From assembly GCA_902800065.1 (NCBI GenBank), contig CADCDE010000008.1:1-64000 (forward strand): DNA of 64,000 bases, in the 5' to 3' direction. Numbering within the stretch: the first letter of the stretch is position 1; each line of letters starts with the position of its first letter. The translations under genes and the position numbers were made by a program. Shown one piece after another: positions 1 to 9,492 of the stretch. This stretch comes from an uncultured Ruminococcus sp. (GTDB taxonomy: Bacteria; Bacillota; Clostridia; Oscillospirales; Acutalibacteraceae). The notes below the pieces were generated by a model. It ran no database searches. It saw only the letters and a list, made by a program, of their open reading frames with translations, and was not told the origin of the DNA.

Positions 1-15
1 TTCTGTTCAATAAGG

Positions 16-92
<77 letters not shown>

Positions 93-126
93 ATATTAAC
101 TTGTAGCACTTTCAAAGTGCTTAATC

Positions 127-155
127 ATTATATCATGGTATTATTGATATGTCAA
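127..155 (-). promoter_or_regulatory. Promoter of initiator tRNA copy 1
   Basis: On the minus strand TTGACA and TATAAT are separated by exactly 17 nt, about 35 nt before the tRNA 5' end. Both hexamers match the vegetative sigma consensus perfectly. Confidence 0.8.
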
Positions 156-327
156 TAGTTAATCTAAAAAAAATTTAAAATTTTCTTTAAAAACCAAATA
201 TAACCCACATGGATTATTAGGACGACAGCGTGGCTATTTATGAGTTACGGTACTGGAAGCAAGAGCCTTGCCTATTGCGAGGACAAGAAAGGTAATAGTT
301 TGATAGTGATAGTTCTGTTCAATAAGG
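156..327. other. Spacer between the two tRNA genes
   Basis: No supported gene. About 100 bases (roughly 205-312) are less AT-rich than the surrounding intergenic DNA and match nothing I recognise. A 48-codon frame beginning near 239 runs into the second tRNA copy and is judged spurious. Confidence 0.4.
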
Positions 328-404
<77 letters not shown>

Positions 405-440
405 ATATTAAATATGTCAATTAATTTTTAACATGAAAAA

Positions 441-469
441 TTGACAGTTTTACAATGTAGTGATATAAT
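441..469 (+). promoter_or_regulatory. Promoter of the EamA transporter gene
   Basis: TTGACA (441-446) and TATAAT (464-469) with 17-nt spacing, 32 nt before the start codon at 502. Confidence 0.8.
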
Positions 470-501
470 ACAAGATAATTCATGTTATGAGGTGCTAATT
501 T

Positions 502-1389
502 ATGAATAAAAAGTATAAAGCGGTAATATACATAATTTTATCAGCATTAAGCTTTGCATTTATGAATATGTTTGTAAGAATGGCAGGTGACATTCCGGCG
601 TTTCAAAAAAGCTTTTTCAGGAATGTTGTTGCTTTGATATTTGCAACGGTAGTTTTGATAAAGAATAAACAGAGTTTCAAATGGAAAAAGGGAAATTTTA
701 AGTATTTATTTTTGCGTTCTCTTACTGGAACAGTTGGAATAATATGTAATTTTTATGCATTAGGAAAAATACCACTTGCAGATGCGTCTATATTAAATAA
801 GATGTCACCATTTTTTGTTATAATTTTTTCTATTTTAATATTGAAAGAAAAATTAACTTTTTTGCAGGGAATAGCTGTATTTACTGCATTTATAGGAACA
901 TTATTTGTGATAAAGCCGTCATTCCAGAATATAGATTTGTTTCCGTCGATGATAGCACTTTTGGGAGGTATGGGAGCAGGATTTGCCTATACAATGGTCC
1001 GTATACTGGGAAATAGGGGAGAGAATGGTTCATTAATAGTGTTTTTCTTTTCAGCATTTTCGTGCTTGGTGACACTGCCGTCATTGATATTTGATTTTCA
1101 GCCTATGGAATGGTGGCAGGTGCTCATGCTTTTAGGAGCAGGACTTGGTGCAACTGGAGGACAGTTTGGTATAACCGCAGCTTATTGTCATGCACCGGCA
1201 AGAGAAATTTCTATATATGATTACTCACAGATAATATTTGTAACCTTGTTAGGATTTTTGTTTTTGGGAGAAGTCCCTGATATTTACAGCTTCATAGGAT
1301 ATATTTTGATATGTTCAATGGCTGTACTTATGTTTTTATATAACAACAATAAATGGATTTTTAAAAATAAATTACATAACATTAAATGA
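502..1389 (+). CDS. EamA/DMT-family transporter
   Basis: A 295-residue, very hydrophobic protein with about ten predicted membrane segments arranged as two EamA repeats (roughly residues 5-140 and 150-285). The first repeat holds the ADASILNKMSPFFV segment and the second ends with DYSQIIFVTLLGFLFLGE, both typical of drug/metabolite exporters of the RhaT/YdcZ-like DMT superfamily. The start is set by GAGGTG seven bases before the ATG. It stands alone behind its own promoter and diverges from the tRNA genes. The substrate cannot be read from sequence; members export metabolites, amino acids or drugs. Confidence 0.85.
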   Translation: MNKKYKAVIYIILSALSFAFMNMFVRMAGDIPAFQKSFFRNVVALIFATVVLIKNKQSFKWKKGNFKYLFLRSLTGTVGIICNFYALGKIPLADASILNKMSPFFVIIFSILILKEKLTFLQGIAVFTAFIGTLFVIKPSFQNIDLFPSMIALLGGMGAGFAYTMVRILGNRGENGSLIVFFFSAFSCLVTLPSLIFDFQPMEWWQVLMLLGAGLGATGGQFGITAAYCHAPAREISIYDYSQIIFVTLLGFLFLGEVPDIYSFIGYILICSMAVLMFLYNNNKWIFKNKLHNIK

Positions 1390-1401
1390 TAAAAAGTGAC
1401 A

Positions 1402-1430
1402 TTGACAATATAGGATTTAGATTATATAAT
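1402..1430 (+). promoter_or_regulatory. Promoter of the P-type ATPase gene
   Basis: TTGACA (1402-1407) and TATAAT (1425-1430), spacing 17 nt, followed by a purine-rich Shine-Dalgarno sequence and ATG at 1459. Confidence 0.8.
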
Positions 1431-1458
1431 ATAAGTAGGAAAGAAGGGATAGACCATA

Positions 1459-3933
1459 ATGATAAAAAAAGAGACTGTGGAAAGTGTCCAAGCAGATATT
1501 GAGAGATTTTTGCCTGATCCCCAAAAAGGTTTGACTGAGAGCCAGGTTGAACAAAGGAAAAAGCAGGGACTTTGCAATATCAATACGAATTTTCCGACTA
1601 AAAGTATAAAGAAGATTTTTTTTGACAATATAGTAACTGTGTTTAATATATTGAATATTATTTTGGGATTAGCAGTACTTTATGTTGGTTCTTATAAAAA
1701 TATGCTTTTTTTGGGAGTAATGTTTTTTAATACCATAATAGGCATAATTCAGGAAATAAGAGCAAAAAATACTATTGATAAATTATCAATAGTATCTGCA
1801 ACCAAAGCAAATGCCATAAGGAACGGTAAAAAATGCCAATTAGCTGTTGATGAAATAGTTCTTGATGATATCATAGAGTTTTCTCAAGGAAATCAAATAC
1901 CTGTTGATTGTAAGGTAATTTCAGGGGAATGTGATGTCAATGAATCTCTTTTAACAGGAGAATCTGATGCAGTGCATAAAAACGTAGGGGATATGATGCT
2001 TTCCGGCAGCTTTGTAATAAGCGGAAAATGTCAAGCACAGGCCGAAAAGGTCGGAAATGAGAGCTATGCGGCAAAAATTGCAGCAGAAGCCAAATATGCC
2101 AAAAAATTAAATTCGGAGATAATGTATACACTGAATTGGATAATAAAGGTATTGACAGCGATAATATTGCCGTTAGCTTTGATAATGTTTTGGAGACAAT
2201 ATAGTATACCGAGTGAGTTGTCAGGCAATTTAGTTCCAAATTTATTTGGAGGCGTTGATGCACATATCCAGAAGGCTGTTGTAAATACTGTTGCAGCGGT
2301 TATCGGAATAATTCCTGAAGGTCTTATACTACTAACGAGTACAGTTTTAGCAGTAAGTGTTATAAGACTTTCAAATAATAAAGTTCTTGTACAGGAGCTT
2401 TATTGTATAGAAACACTTGCACGAGTAGATGTTTTATGTCTTGATAAGACCGGTACCATCACTGAGGGCTGCATGGAAGTTGCAGATATTGTCGTATATG
2501 ATGATATGACGGAAAAAGAAATTCTTGAAGATATAATGTGCGGACTGACACATAATCTTGATGATACCAATGCAACTTTTATGGCACTCAAGGAAAGATT
2601 TAAAGAAACTTCACACATGAAGGCTGAAAAAATCATTCCGTTTGCATCAGAAAAAAAATGGTCAGGTGCATATTTTAGAAATCATGGATCGTATATAATC
2701 GGAGCAGCCGAATTTATACTTGATAAAGTACCTGAAAATTTAAAAAAGCTTCTTGATAGTTATTCAAGAAATTATCGTTCTATAATAATTGCACATTCCG
2801 ATAACAATTTTAACGGAAATGATTTGCCAAAGGATATAAATGTTTTAGGGATAGTTCTTTTGAACGATAAAATAAGACCTGAAGCACCTCAGACATTGAG
2901 ATACTTTGCCGATCAAAAGGTTGACGTGAAAGTTATTTCAGGTGATAATCCTATAACAGTGTCGGATGTAGCGAGGAGAGCAGAAGTAAAAAATTATGAC
3001 AAATATATTGATGCAACTACATTAAAAACAGATGAAGATATAAAAAATGCCATTGAAAAATATACAGTATTCGGCAGAGTAACACCTTTACAAAAAAAGA
3101 AATTTGTAATAGCACTCAAAGAAAAAGGACATACAGTAGCAATGACAGGTGATGGAGTAAATGATGTACTTGCACTTAAAGAAGCTGATTGCAGTATAGC
3201 AATGGCTGCCGGAAGTGATGCAGCAAGAAGTGTTGCCAAGCTTGTTCTGTTGGATTCAAACTTTGCTTCAATGCCGAAGGTCGTTGCGGAAGGCAGACGT
3301 TCTATAAATAATATACAGCGTTCAGCAACACTTTTTATTGTCAAAACAATATTTTCGATAATACTTGCATTTATGTTTTTGTTCATTGCGGTACCATATC
3401 CTTTCCAGCCGATACAACTCACTCTTATAAATGCATTTACTATAGGGATACCGTCATTTATACTCGCACTTGAGCCGAACAAAGAAAGAATAAAAGGAAT
3501 ATTTATTGTAAACATCCTGAAAAATTCGATACCTGCAGGATTGACAACGGTAATAAATATAATCATGTGTATAATAGTGATGCAGGTCTTTGATTTCAAT
3601 GTAACTCAGTATTCGACATTATGCGTATGTATGACTTCCGCTGCTGCATTTATGATATTATTCCAGATATCAAAACCTTTTAATAATATAAGAAAGGCAT
3701 TGTTTGTATTTATGTTAGGTGGAATGGTCATAGGTATAACTTGTTTCAGAGATTTTTACGGTATAAATGTATTCAACTTTGCATTTATGGATTGGAAAAT
3801 GGTATTGGTCGTAGTTGGAATGACATTCGTATCAATGTTTATATTCCAAATGCTGACAAAACCTATGAAAAGGTGGTCAAGAAGAGTTCACAGAAAATTC
3901 AAAGGAAAAACTTTTCGTCCCAAAAATTCATAA
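1459..3933 (+). CDS. Cation-translocating P-type ATPase (CtpE-like)
   Basis: Integral membrane ion pump of 824 residues. Visible in order: N-terminal cytosolic segment, actuator domain with TGES (166-169), a transmembrane helix with the ion-site motif PEG near 285, phosphorylation site DKTGT with aspartate 329, nucleotide-binding domain, hinge TGDGVND (aspartates 565 and 569), and a bundle of C-terminal membrane helices. The PEG motif followed by the LVQEL and ETLARVDVLCLDKTG segments resembles the CtpE-like branch, linked to calcium uptake in mycobacteria, more than copper or Kdp pumps, which have CPC or other signatures. No metal-binding N-terminal domain is present. Calcium as substrate is an inference. 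It has its own promoter; the gene behind it is probably independent. Confidence 0.85.
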   Translation: MIKKETVESVQADIERFLPDPQKGLTESQVEQRKKQGLCNINTNFPTKSIKKIFFDNIVTVFNILNIILGLAVLYVGSYKNMLFLGVMFFNTIIGIIQEIRAKNTIDKLSIVSATKANAIRNGKKCQLAVDEIVLDDIIEFSQGNQIPVDCKVISGECDVNESLLTGESDAVHKNVGDMMLSGSFVISGKCQAQAEKVGNESYAAKIAAEAKYAKKLNSEIMYTLNWIIKVLTAIILPLALIMFWRQYSIPSELSGNLVPNLFGGVDAHIQKAVVNTVAAVIGIIPEGLILLTSTVLAVSVIRLSNNKVLVQELYCIETLARVDVLCLDKTGTITEGCMEVADIVVYDDMTEKEILEDIMCGLTHNLDDTNATFMALKERFKETSHMKAEKIIPFASEKKWSGAYFRNHGSYIIGAAEFILDKVPENLKKLLDSYSRNYRSIIIAHSDNNFNGNDLPKDINVLGIVLLNDKIRPEAPQTLRYFADQKVDVKVISGDNPITVSDVARRAEVKNYDKYIDATTLKTDEDIKNAIEKYTVFGRVTPLQKKKFVIALKEKGHTVAMTGDGVNDVLALKEADCSIAMAAGSDAARSVAKLVLLDSNFASMPKVVAEGRRSINNIQRSATLFIVKTIFSIILAFMFLFIAVPYPFQPIQLTLINAFTIGIPSFILALEPNKERIKGIFIVNILKNSIPAGLTTVINIIMCIIVMQVFDFNVTQYSTLCVCMTSAAAFMILFQISKPFNNIRKALFVFMLGGMVIGITCFRDFYGINVFNFAFMDWKMVLVVVGMTFVSMFIFQMLTKPMKRWSRRVHRKFKGKTFRPKNS

Positions 3934-4002
3934 AACGGAGTGTATTGTGCATAATCATTATTGTGTACGATACACTTTTTTGATTGTGGGGAGGGAGAGG
4001 AT

Positions 4003-4302
4003 TTGTGCTGTGTATTTTTGACTGACTTGAGAAGAAAGGAAGTTATAAGCAGTAAAACAGGTCATAGGATAGGCTTTGTTGATGACATAGAACTGGATAC
4101 AAAAACTGCAAAACTAATTTCAATCGTTATTTTCGGAAGAGCAAGATGCTTCGGATTATTTGGAAAGGATGAAAATGTTGTTATAAAATGGGAAAATATA
4201 TGCCTTATAGGAGAAGACACAATATTAGTCAATTATTTTCCTGCACCTAAAGTACATTTTAAATGGAAAATACCGATCAAGAAATTAATCGGCAAGATAT
4301 AA
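4003..4302 (+). CDS. YlmC/YmxH-family PRC-barrel sporulation protein
   Basis: A 99-residue protein starting MCCVFLTDLRRKEVIS. The short PRC-barrel layout (L-KEVI, then G-RIGFVDDIELD, then a hydrophobic strand and an acidic WENI-IGEDTILV segment) matches the YlmC/YmxH family of small proteins found in spore formers. I place the start at the TTG at 4003, because GGGAGG lies seven bases upstream and the protein then begins as its relatives do; an in-frame TTG at 3961 has no ribosome site. The exact role is unknown; family members are associated with sporulation. A strong hairpin terminator follows at once. Confidence 0.75.
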   Translation: MCCVFLTDLRRKEVISSKTGHRIGFVDDIELDTKTAKLISIVIFGRARCFGLFGKDENVVIKWENICLIGEDTILVNYFPAPKVHFKWKIPIKKLIGKI

Positions 4303-4304
4303 TC

Positions 4305-4352
4305 AAAGACCTGTTCAAATGAATTTTATCTCATAAGAACAGGTCTTTTTTT
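4305..4352. terminator. Bidirectional terminator
   Basis: Perfect 12-bp stem (AAAGACCTGTTC at 4305-4316 pairing with 4337-4348), followed by a T run on the plus strand and by A/T tracts for the minus strand. It sits between convergent genes (ylmC-like and whiA). Confidence 0.85.
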
Positions 4353-4363
4353 GTTTAAGTTTT

Positions 4364-5287
4364 TTAGTTGGAAAGTTCATCTGCTATCTGAAGTATACGT
4401 TGCATCCTGTGATTTACTCCTGAACGGCTGATAGGTACCTGCAATGCAGTTCCGATTTCACGAAGATTGTATTCCGGATATTCAAGTCGTATTTGTGCGA
4501 CCTCTCTGAGTGTTTCAGGAAGATATCCCAATCCTTTTTTTTGTTTTATGATGTTTATAGCTTTGATCTGCAAAGCAGAGGCAAGAGCTGTCCTTTTTAA
4601 ATTTGCTGTTTCGGAATTGATCTTGCGGTTGATATCATTTCTTACAGATTTATATATATTATTTTGGATAATTTCTATGGCAGACATTTGACCACCTATA
4701 TATGCCAAAATATCGATAATATTTTCACATTCTTTTATATAAACAATGTAATTTCCCTTACGCTGTATGGTTTTAGGATGGATATCTATTTCCCTGATCT
4801 CGGATATTATGGTCTCAAGGTCAGAGGCAAGCTTTTTATAAGGCACTACAAATTCAAGATGATAATCCTTTGTCGGAGAGGTCACATTTCCACAAGCAAG
4901 AAAGGCTCCTCTGAGAAAGTATCTTATACATTCGTCGTCATCAATGTTTGCACGATTTATGCGGAGATTTATCTGGTCCTTTGAATGACCGAAAAAATCA
5001 AATATTTTTTTGCAGTCATTTGTATCAGGCACTGAGAGCGTATAGATATTTTTTTCGCCTCCACGACGTGTCAGCTTGACATTAAGATCAACTATAGTAT
5101 TTGTCAGTGCAGAAAGTTCATTGGCATACAGAACCGCAACAGAATGACTTTCAGTTGAAAGTGATATATTATTTTCCGAAAATATTCTTGAAAACAATAC
5201 CATACCATAAACCTGTGCGATTTTTTCTTCTTTCTTGAAGATATTGGCATTGCAAAGTTCACTTTTTGTTTCTTTTGAAAAAGACAT
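4364..5287 (-). CDS. whiA: DNA-binding protein WhiA
   Basis: A 307-residue protein with the WhiA layout: an N-terminal region related to LAGLIDADG homing endonucleases (roughly 1-190, with the FLRGAFLACGNVTSPTKDYH segment that lacks catalytic acids) and a C-terminal helix-turn-helix (LREIGTALQVPISRSGVNHRM). WhiA is needed for sporulation septation in Streptomyces and affects cell division and chromosome segregation in Bacillus. It is the last gene of hprK-murB-rapZ-whiA; its ATG overlaps the rapZ stop by one base, implying translational coupling. The usual yvcK gene between rapZ and whiA is absent here. Confidence 0.93.
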   Translation of the reverse strand: MSFSKETKSELCNANIFKKEEKIAQVYGMVLFSRIFSENNISLSTESHSVAVLYANELSALTNTIVDLNVKLTRRGGEKNIYTLSVPDTNDCKKIFDFFGHSKDQINLRINRANIDDDECIRYFLRGAFLACGNVTSPTKDYHLEFVVPYKKLASDLETIISEIREIDIHPKTIQRKGNYIVYIKECENIIDILAYIGGQMSAIEIIQNNIYKSVRNDINRKINSETANLKRTALASALQIKAINIIKQKKGLGYLPETLREVAQIRLEYPEYNLREIGTALQVPISRSGVNHRMQRILQIADELSN

Positions 5288-6156
5288 TATTTCCCCGCCT
5301 TATCCACATCTCGGTGATATATTGTTACCCTTTGACCTGTTTCAAGAATGTGTTCATAAATAACTCTTGCAAGTGTTACTGAACGGTGTTTGCCGCCTGT
5401 ACATCCGACTGCAATAACAAGCTGACTTTTTCCTTCCGACAGATACAGCGGCAGTGCATAATCAATAAGTTCAAAAATTCTTTCTGCAAGCTTCTTTGAT
5501 TGCTCAAACTGCATAACATAGTCAAAAACACAAGCTTCGAGACCTGTATGAGTTTTCAGCTCAGGAATGTAAAAGGGATTTGGAAGACATCTTACATCAA
5601 AAACCAGGTCTGCTTCAGCAGGAAGCCCGTGCTTAAATCCAAAGGACATACAGGTAACTGTCATTCCTGAAAAAACACCGCCAGAGAAAAGCAATGAGAT
5701 ACGTTCCTTGAGCTGTGATGTAGAAAGTGTTGAAGTATCTACAACATAGTCTGCACGGGCTTTTACACGCATAAGAAGTTCACGTTCAAGCTTGACTGCC
5801 TTTTCGGTTGATCCGTCACATATATCTGTAAGAGGATGTTTTCTGCGTGTTTCATGGAAGCGGCGTAAGAGAATATCATCCTTTGCATCAAGAAACAATA
5901 TCTTGTACGGTTTTTTATCCTCTTTCATCTTGTCAGCAGCATCGAAAAGTTGCCTGAAAGCATCACCTGCTCTTATATCTGTGACTACTGCAACATTTTT
6001 CATTTTATTGTCTGATGATTTTTCGCAAAGCTCGTAAAATGTCGGCAAAAGTATTGGCGGTATATTGTCAACACAATAATATCCCATATCTTCCATATTT
6101 TTCATTGCAACGGACTTTCCTGCACCGGATAATCCTGTTATTATAATAAATTCCAT
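5287..6156 (-). CDS. rapZ: RNase adapter / nucleotide-binding protein RapZ
   Basis: A 289-residue P-loop protein with Walker A GLSGAGKS at residues 8-15, the MEDMGYYCVDNIPP segment and the C-terminal GCTGGKHRSV motif of the RapZ/YvcJ family. In E. coli RapZ delivers a small RNA controlling glmS mRNA to RNase E; in Bacillus the YvcJ protein is an ATP/GTP hydrolase affecting competence. Placement between murB and whiA agrees with a link to cell-wall precursor supply. The Shine-Dalgarno (AAGGA) is weaker and farther from the ATG than in neighbouring genes. Confidence 0.92.
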   Translation of the reverse strand: MEFIIITGLSGAGKSVAMKNMEDMGYYCVDNIPPILLPTFYELCEKSSDNKMKNVAVVTDIRAGDAFRQLFDAADKMKEDKKPYKILFLDAKDDILLRRFHETRRKHPLTDICDGSTEKAVKLERELLMRVKARADYVVDTSTLSTSQLKERISLLFSGGVFSGMTVTCMSFGFKHGLPAEADLVFDVRCLPNPFYIPELKTHTGLEACVFDYVMQFEQSKKLAERIFELIDYALPLYLSEGKSQLVIAVGCTGGKHRSVTLARVIYEHILETGQRVTIYHRDVDKAGK

Positions 6157-6187
6157 AGTATATCAAGTCCTTGTATTAAAAATCAAA

Positions 6188-7096
6188 TCAGCCTATAAAT
6201 TTTACTTCACAGCAAAGTTTTATACCTTTTTGCTCTAAAACAATTTTTTGTATATGTTCTATAAGAGCTTTAACGTCTTTCGCTGTAGCATTATGGTCAT
6301 TTACAATAAATCCTGAATGTTTAGTACTGACCTCAGCACCTCCGATTGAAAAACCTTTTAAGCCACATTCTTCTATAAGTGCAGCGGCATAGATATTTTT
6401 CCCTGGTCTTTTAAATATACTGCCGGCACTGGGATGATTGATAGGCTGTTTAGCTTTTCTTCTGTCCATAAGCTCCTGCATACGGTCGGTGATTAATTCC
6501 TGAGGCTTTGGTTCAAGTTTAAACGTTACATCAGTTATGATATTATCTGTATTAGTAAATACACTATTACGATAACTGAATTTAAGCTCATTACCAGAAT
6601 ATTTTTTGCTGTTTCCATTGCTATCTATATATGCTGCAGAGTCAACAATTTGGCTGATTTCGCCTTCATAAGCTCCAGCGTTCATATAAACAGCACCACC
6701 AACCGAGCCGGGAATACCCCATGCAAATTCAACGCCGCTAAGAGATATTTTCCTTGCAAATACACAAAGCCTTGCAAGTGATACACCCGCACCACAGCGA
6801 ATATAATTGTCTTCAAGCAAAGTGATTGAGTTGAATTCTCCGCCGAGTTTTATTACCAAGCCTCTTATGCCATCATCCGCAACCAAAAGATTTGAGCCTA
6901 AGCCTATTATAAAATAGGGGACAGCATATTCCTTACATAAATATATTATATTCTTTAAAGAACTAATATTTTTTACTTCACAAAAGCAGTCAGCATTTCC
7001 TCCTATATGGAAAGTAGTATGTTTACTCATTGGTTCTTCTGAGTATACATCAGCATCTTGCTGTTTGAGCATGTTAAAAAAATTTTCGTTTATCAT
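6188..7096 (-). CDS. murB: UDP-N-acetylmuramate dehydrogenase MurB
   Basis: A 302-residue flavoenzyme that reduces UDP-GlcNAc-enolpyruvate to UDP-MurNAc with NADPH in peptidoglycan precursor synthesis. FAD-binding residues are visible in GLGSNLL and GIPGSVGGAVYMNAG; the catalytic serine lies in HPSAGSIFKRPG, and a C-terminal EVSTKHSGFIVN stretch completes the substrate domain. Its length and lack of the extra tyrosine-loop insertion fit the shorter type II MurB of Firmicutes. AGGAG stands a few bases before the ATG. It lies 27 bp behind hprK and 31 bp before rapZ in one operon. Confidence 0.95.
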   Translation of the reverse strand: MINENFFNMLKQQDADVYSEEPMSKHTTFHIGGNADCFCEVKNISSLKNIIYLCKEYAVPYFIIGLGSNLLVADDGIRGLVIKLGGEFNSITLLEDNYIRCGAGVSLARLCVFARKISLSGVEFAWGIPGSVGGAVYMNAGAYEGEISQIVDSAAYIDSNGNSKKYSGNELKFSYRNSVFTNTDNIITDVTFKLEPKPQELITDRMQELMDRRKAKQPINHPSAGSIFKRPGKNIYAAALIEECGLKGFSIGGAEVSTKHSGFIVNDHNATAKDVKALIEHIQKIVLEQKGIKLCCEVKFIG

Positions 7097-7123
7097 AAAA
7101 AAACTCCTGATAAAAATAATTTT

Positions 7124-8083
7124 TTAGAATGGAACGTTTTGTGTTCCGCCATCTTCTTCGGGATATTCAAGACCAAGCATCTGAAACAGTTCACGGGCAG
7201 CATTGTAACCCATTTTACGCTGACGATTATTCATTGCTGCCACTTCTATGATAACAGCAAGATTTCTGCCTGGTTTTACGGGTATGGTCACAATAGGTAC
7301 TTCATTTCCAAGAATTTCAGTTTTCTCACTGCTCATACCCATACGGTCATAAACCTTTTTGTTATCCCATAATTCAAGGTTTATGACTATATCTATTTTT
7401 TCACTGAGCTTTACTGAACCCATACCGAAAAGCCTTCTTGCATTTATAATACCTATGCCACGCAATTCGATAAAATGACGTATATTTTCGGGAGCTGAAC
7501 CTATGAGCTGTTTATTTGATATTCTTCTTATCTCAACAGCATCATCGGCTATGAGTCTGTGGCCTCTTTTTATAAGTTCGATTGCAGTTTCACTTTTACC
7601 TACACCGCTGTCACCAACAATAAGCAAGCCCTCACCATATACTTCAACAAGGACACCGTGACGTGTCACACGGGGAGCAAGTTCGGAATTTAAAAGAGAT
7701 ACGAGAGATGCTGACAAGGTAGAAGTTGCTTCTGAAGAACGAAGGACAGGTATTTTATATTTATCAGCGGCAGACATCAATTCACTGTATGGTATTATTC
7801 CTCTTGTTATAATAATTGCCGGCGGTTGCAGAGCAAATATTCTTTCTATAACATAAACTCTTTGCTCTGAACTGAATTTGTTAAGGTAACTGTTTTCAGT
7901 ATTACCAAATAATATAATTCTTGAATTGTCAAAAAAGTCAAGATATCCTGTAAGCTCAAGACCAGGACGGGTTATGTCCTTTGATGAAACAGATATTTTT
8001 TCCGGTTCTGTCGGCATATATGCTACATCAAGTTCAAGTTCGGATATGATCTTATCGAGACTGACTGAAAATTTTGTTTCCAT
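7124..8083 (-). CDS. hprK: HPr kinase/phosphorylase
   Basis: A 319-residue bifunctional enzyme that phosphorylates serine 46 of HPr, or removes the phosphate, and so drives CcpA-type carbon catabolite control. The N-terminal HprK domain spans about residues 1-130; the C-terminal kinase domain shows the conserved RHGVLVEVYG (histidine 142), Walker A GDSGVGKS (157-164), LIADD (179-181), and the family signature IELRGIGIINARRLFG. GGAGGTG precedes the ATG. It is first in the hprK-murB-rapZ-whiA operon, behind a promoter at 8134-8162. A starch degrader would need this control, though no HPr or CcpA gene lies in the window. Confidence 0.95.
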   Translation of the reverse strand: METKFSVSLDKIISELELDVAYMPTEPEKISVSSKDITRPGLELTGYLDFFDNSRIILFGNTENSYLNKFSSEQRVYVIERIFALQPPAIIITRGIIPYSELMSAADKYKIPVLRSSEATSTLSASLVSLLNSELAPRVTRHGVLVEVYGEGLLIVGDSGVGKSETAIELIKRGHRLIADDAVEIRRISNKQLIGSAPENIRHFIELRGIGIINARRLFGMGSVKLSEKIDIVINLELWDNKKVYDRMGMSSEKTEILGNEVPIVTIPVKPGRNLAVIIEVAAMNNRQRKMGYNAARELFQMLGLEYPEEDGGTQNVPF

Positions 8084-8133
8084 AGATAATGCACCTCCAA
8101 ATATTTTTAAAAGTCAACAAAATTCCAATTAAC

Positions 8134-8162
8134 ATTATACAATATTTTTATTGAATTTTAAA
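8134..8162 (-). promoter_or_regulatory. Promoter of the hprK operon
   Basis: Minus-strand TTTAAA and TATAAT with 17-nt spacing about 50 nt before the hprK ATG. The -35 is imperfect. Confidence 0.55.
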
Positions 8163-8213
8163 GAGCTTTTTTATAAATTATAAAAATCTCTTTTGTTTGT
8201 AGAAAAAATGTGA

Positions 8214-8219
8214 TATAAT
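8214..8219 (+). promoter_or_regulatory. -10 box of the glycosyltransferase gene
   Basis: TATAAT preceded by TG (extended -10) 39 nt before ATG 8258. The -35 region (TTTTGT at 17-nt spacing) is poor. Confidence 0.45.
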
Positions 8220-8257
8220 AAAAGCAATATTTTTAATAAAATAAACGGTGGTTTTAT

Positions 8258-9442
8258 ATGCGTATATTGATTTTTACAGAGGTATTCTCTCCTGATGTTT
8301 GCGGTGTATCCAGTTATGTAGATGTATTGAAAAAAGGACTGGAAAATCTTTCACACACCGTGCTGATAGTAACTTCATCTACAAATGTTAAAAAAGCATA
8401 TTACGATAAGGGTGTTATAATATGCCCTGCAAAAAAAGTTAACAATAAATACGGTCATGAGTGCAAAAAAACGGATGATCCTAATGTTTTGAAATTTTTG
8501 TGTAATTTTAAGCCTGATGTTGTTCATATACATACAGATACAAAAATAGGTTATATGGGGCTTGAAGTAGGTGACATTGCCAAAGCTGAAATAGTTTATA
8601 CGATACATGATTATTATCTGGACAGATTTGCAAATGAAAATAAGTTTTTGTGGATGATAAAAACTATATTTGAAAAAAGACATTTTATTGATATGCTTGA
8701 TACAGCAGATGTTGTTACTTCATCGTGCATAAGAGCGGATATTTTTATCAAACGGGCTAAAAGGAAAAATAAAATACATATCGTACCATGCGGAGTAGAT
8801 AACAAACTTTTTGATTACAGAAAATTTGATAAACGAAATATTAAAAATATAAGAGAAAAGTATCATCTTTCAAATACATCTACAGTTGCAGTATTTGCAG
8901 GTAATTTATCTGTTGAAAAAAACATTGAATTTGCATTATCATCATTTTCAAAGTATATAAAAAAAGAAGATAATATACAATTTTTAATAGTTGGTGATGG
9001 TACTGAAACGGAATATTTAAAAAATATATGTCAGAGGCTTGATATCAACAATATGGTATCTTTTGCAGGAACTGTTCTGAATACAGATATGCCTGAAATA
9101 TACTCTGCTTGTGATATCTATGTATGTTCATATGATGACGGCTTAATGTCTATGTCTTTTGGAGAAGCAATGTCATGCGGACTACCGGTACTTATAAAAG
9201 AGGATAAAGAAAAAATAGCTTATGAAATGATACAAGATGGTGTCAACGGTTTTGTTTATAAGAACGAGGAAGAATTTGCAAATTATTTAAAGATGTTTTC
9301 AAGTCTTGAGCCTAAAAAAGTCAATCATATAAAGAGCATTGTAAGAAATACGATATCAACCGACTCTTGTACGGAAATGGCAAAAACATATTTGAACATC
9401 TATGAAAATGCTAAAATTGCAAAAGAAAAAAAGAAAAAATAA
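8258..9442 (+). CDS. Family 4 glycosyltransferase (GT-B fold)
   Basis: A 394-residue enzyme with the two Rossmann-like halves of GT-B transferases. The N-terminal acceptor half begins MRILIFTEVFSPDVCGVSSY, with PDVVHIHTDTKIGYMGL; the C-terminal donor half holds AVFAGNLSVEKNIEFAL and the E-x7-E-like signature SFGEAMSCGLPVL around residue 303. The closest recognisable pattern is that of glycolipid-forming transferases (1,2-diacylglycerol glucosyltransferase-like), which act at the inner membrane face, but acceptor and donor cannot be fixed from sequence. The tail is lysine-rich, suitable for contact with anionic lipid. It diverges from hprK. Confidence 0.75.
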   Translation: MRILIFTEVFSPDVCGVSSYVDVLKKGLENLSHTVLIVTSSTNVKKAYYDKGVIICPAKKVNNKYGHECKKTDDPNVLKFLCNFKPDVVHIHTDTKIGYMGLEVGDIAKAEIVYTIHDYYLDRFANENKFLWMIKTIFEKRHFIDMLDTADVVTSSCIRADIFIKRAKRKNKIHIVPCGVDNKLFDYRKFDKRNIKNIREKYHLSNTSTVAVFAGNLSVEKNIEFALSSFSKYIKKEDNIQFLIVGDGTETEYLKNICQRLDINNMVSFAGTVLNTDMPEIYSACDIYVCSYDDGLMSMSFGEAMSCGLPVLIKEDKEKIAYEMIQDGVNGFVYKNEEEFANYLKMFSSLEPKKVNHIKSIVRNTISTDSCTEMAKTYLNIYENAKIAKEKKKK

Positions 9443-9492
9443 ATTACTTACACTTTTATAACAAAAATATAACTTGATAAGAGGGTTTTGGC

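Noticed and set aside
2994..3599. 201-codon frame on the minus strand
   Set aside because: It lies wholly inside the P-type ATPase gene, whose motifs are intact; no ribosome site or family pattern.
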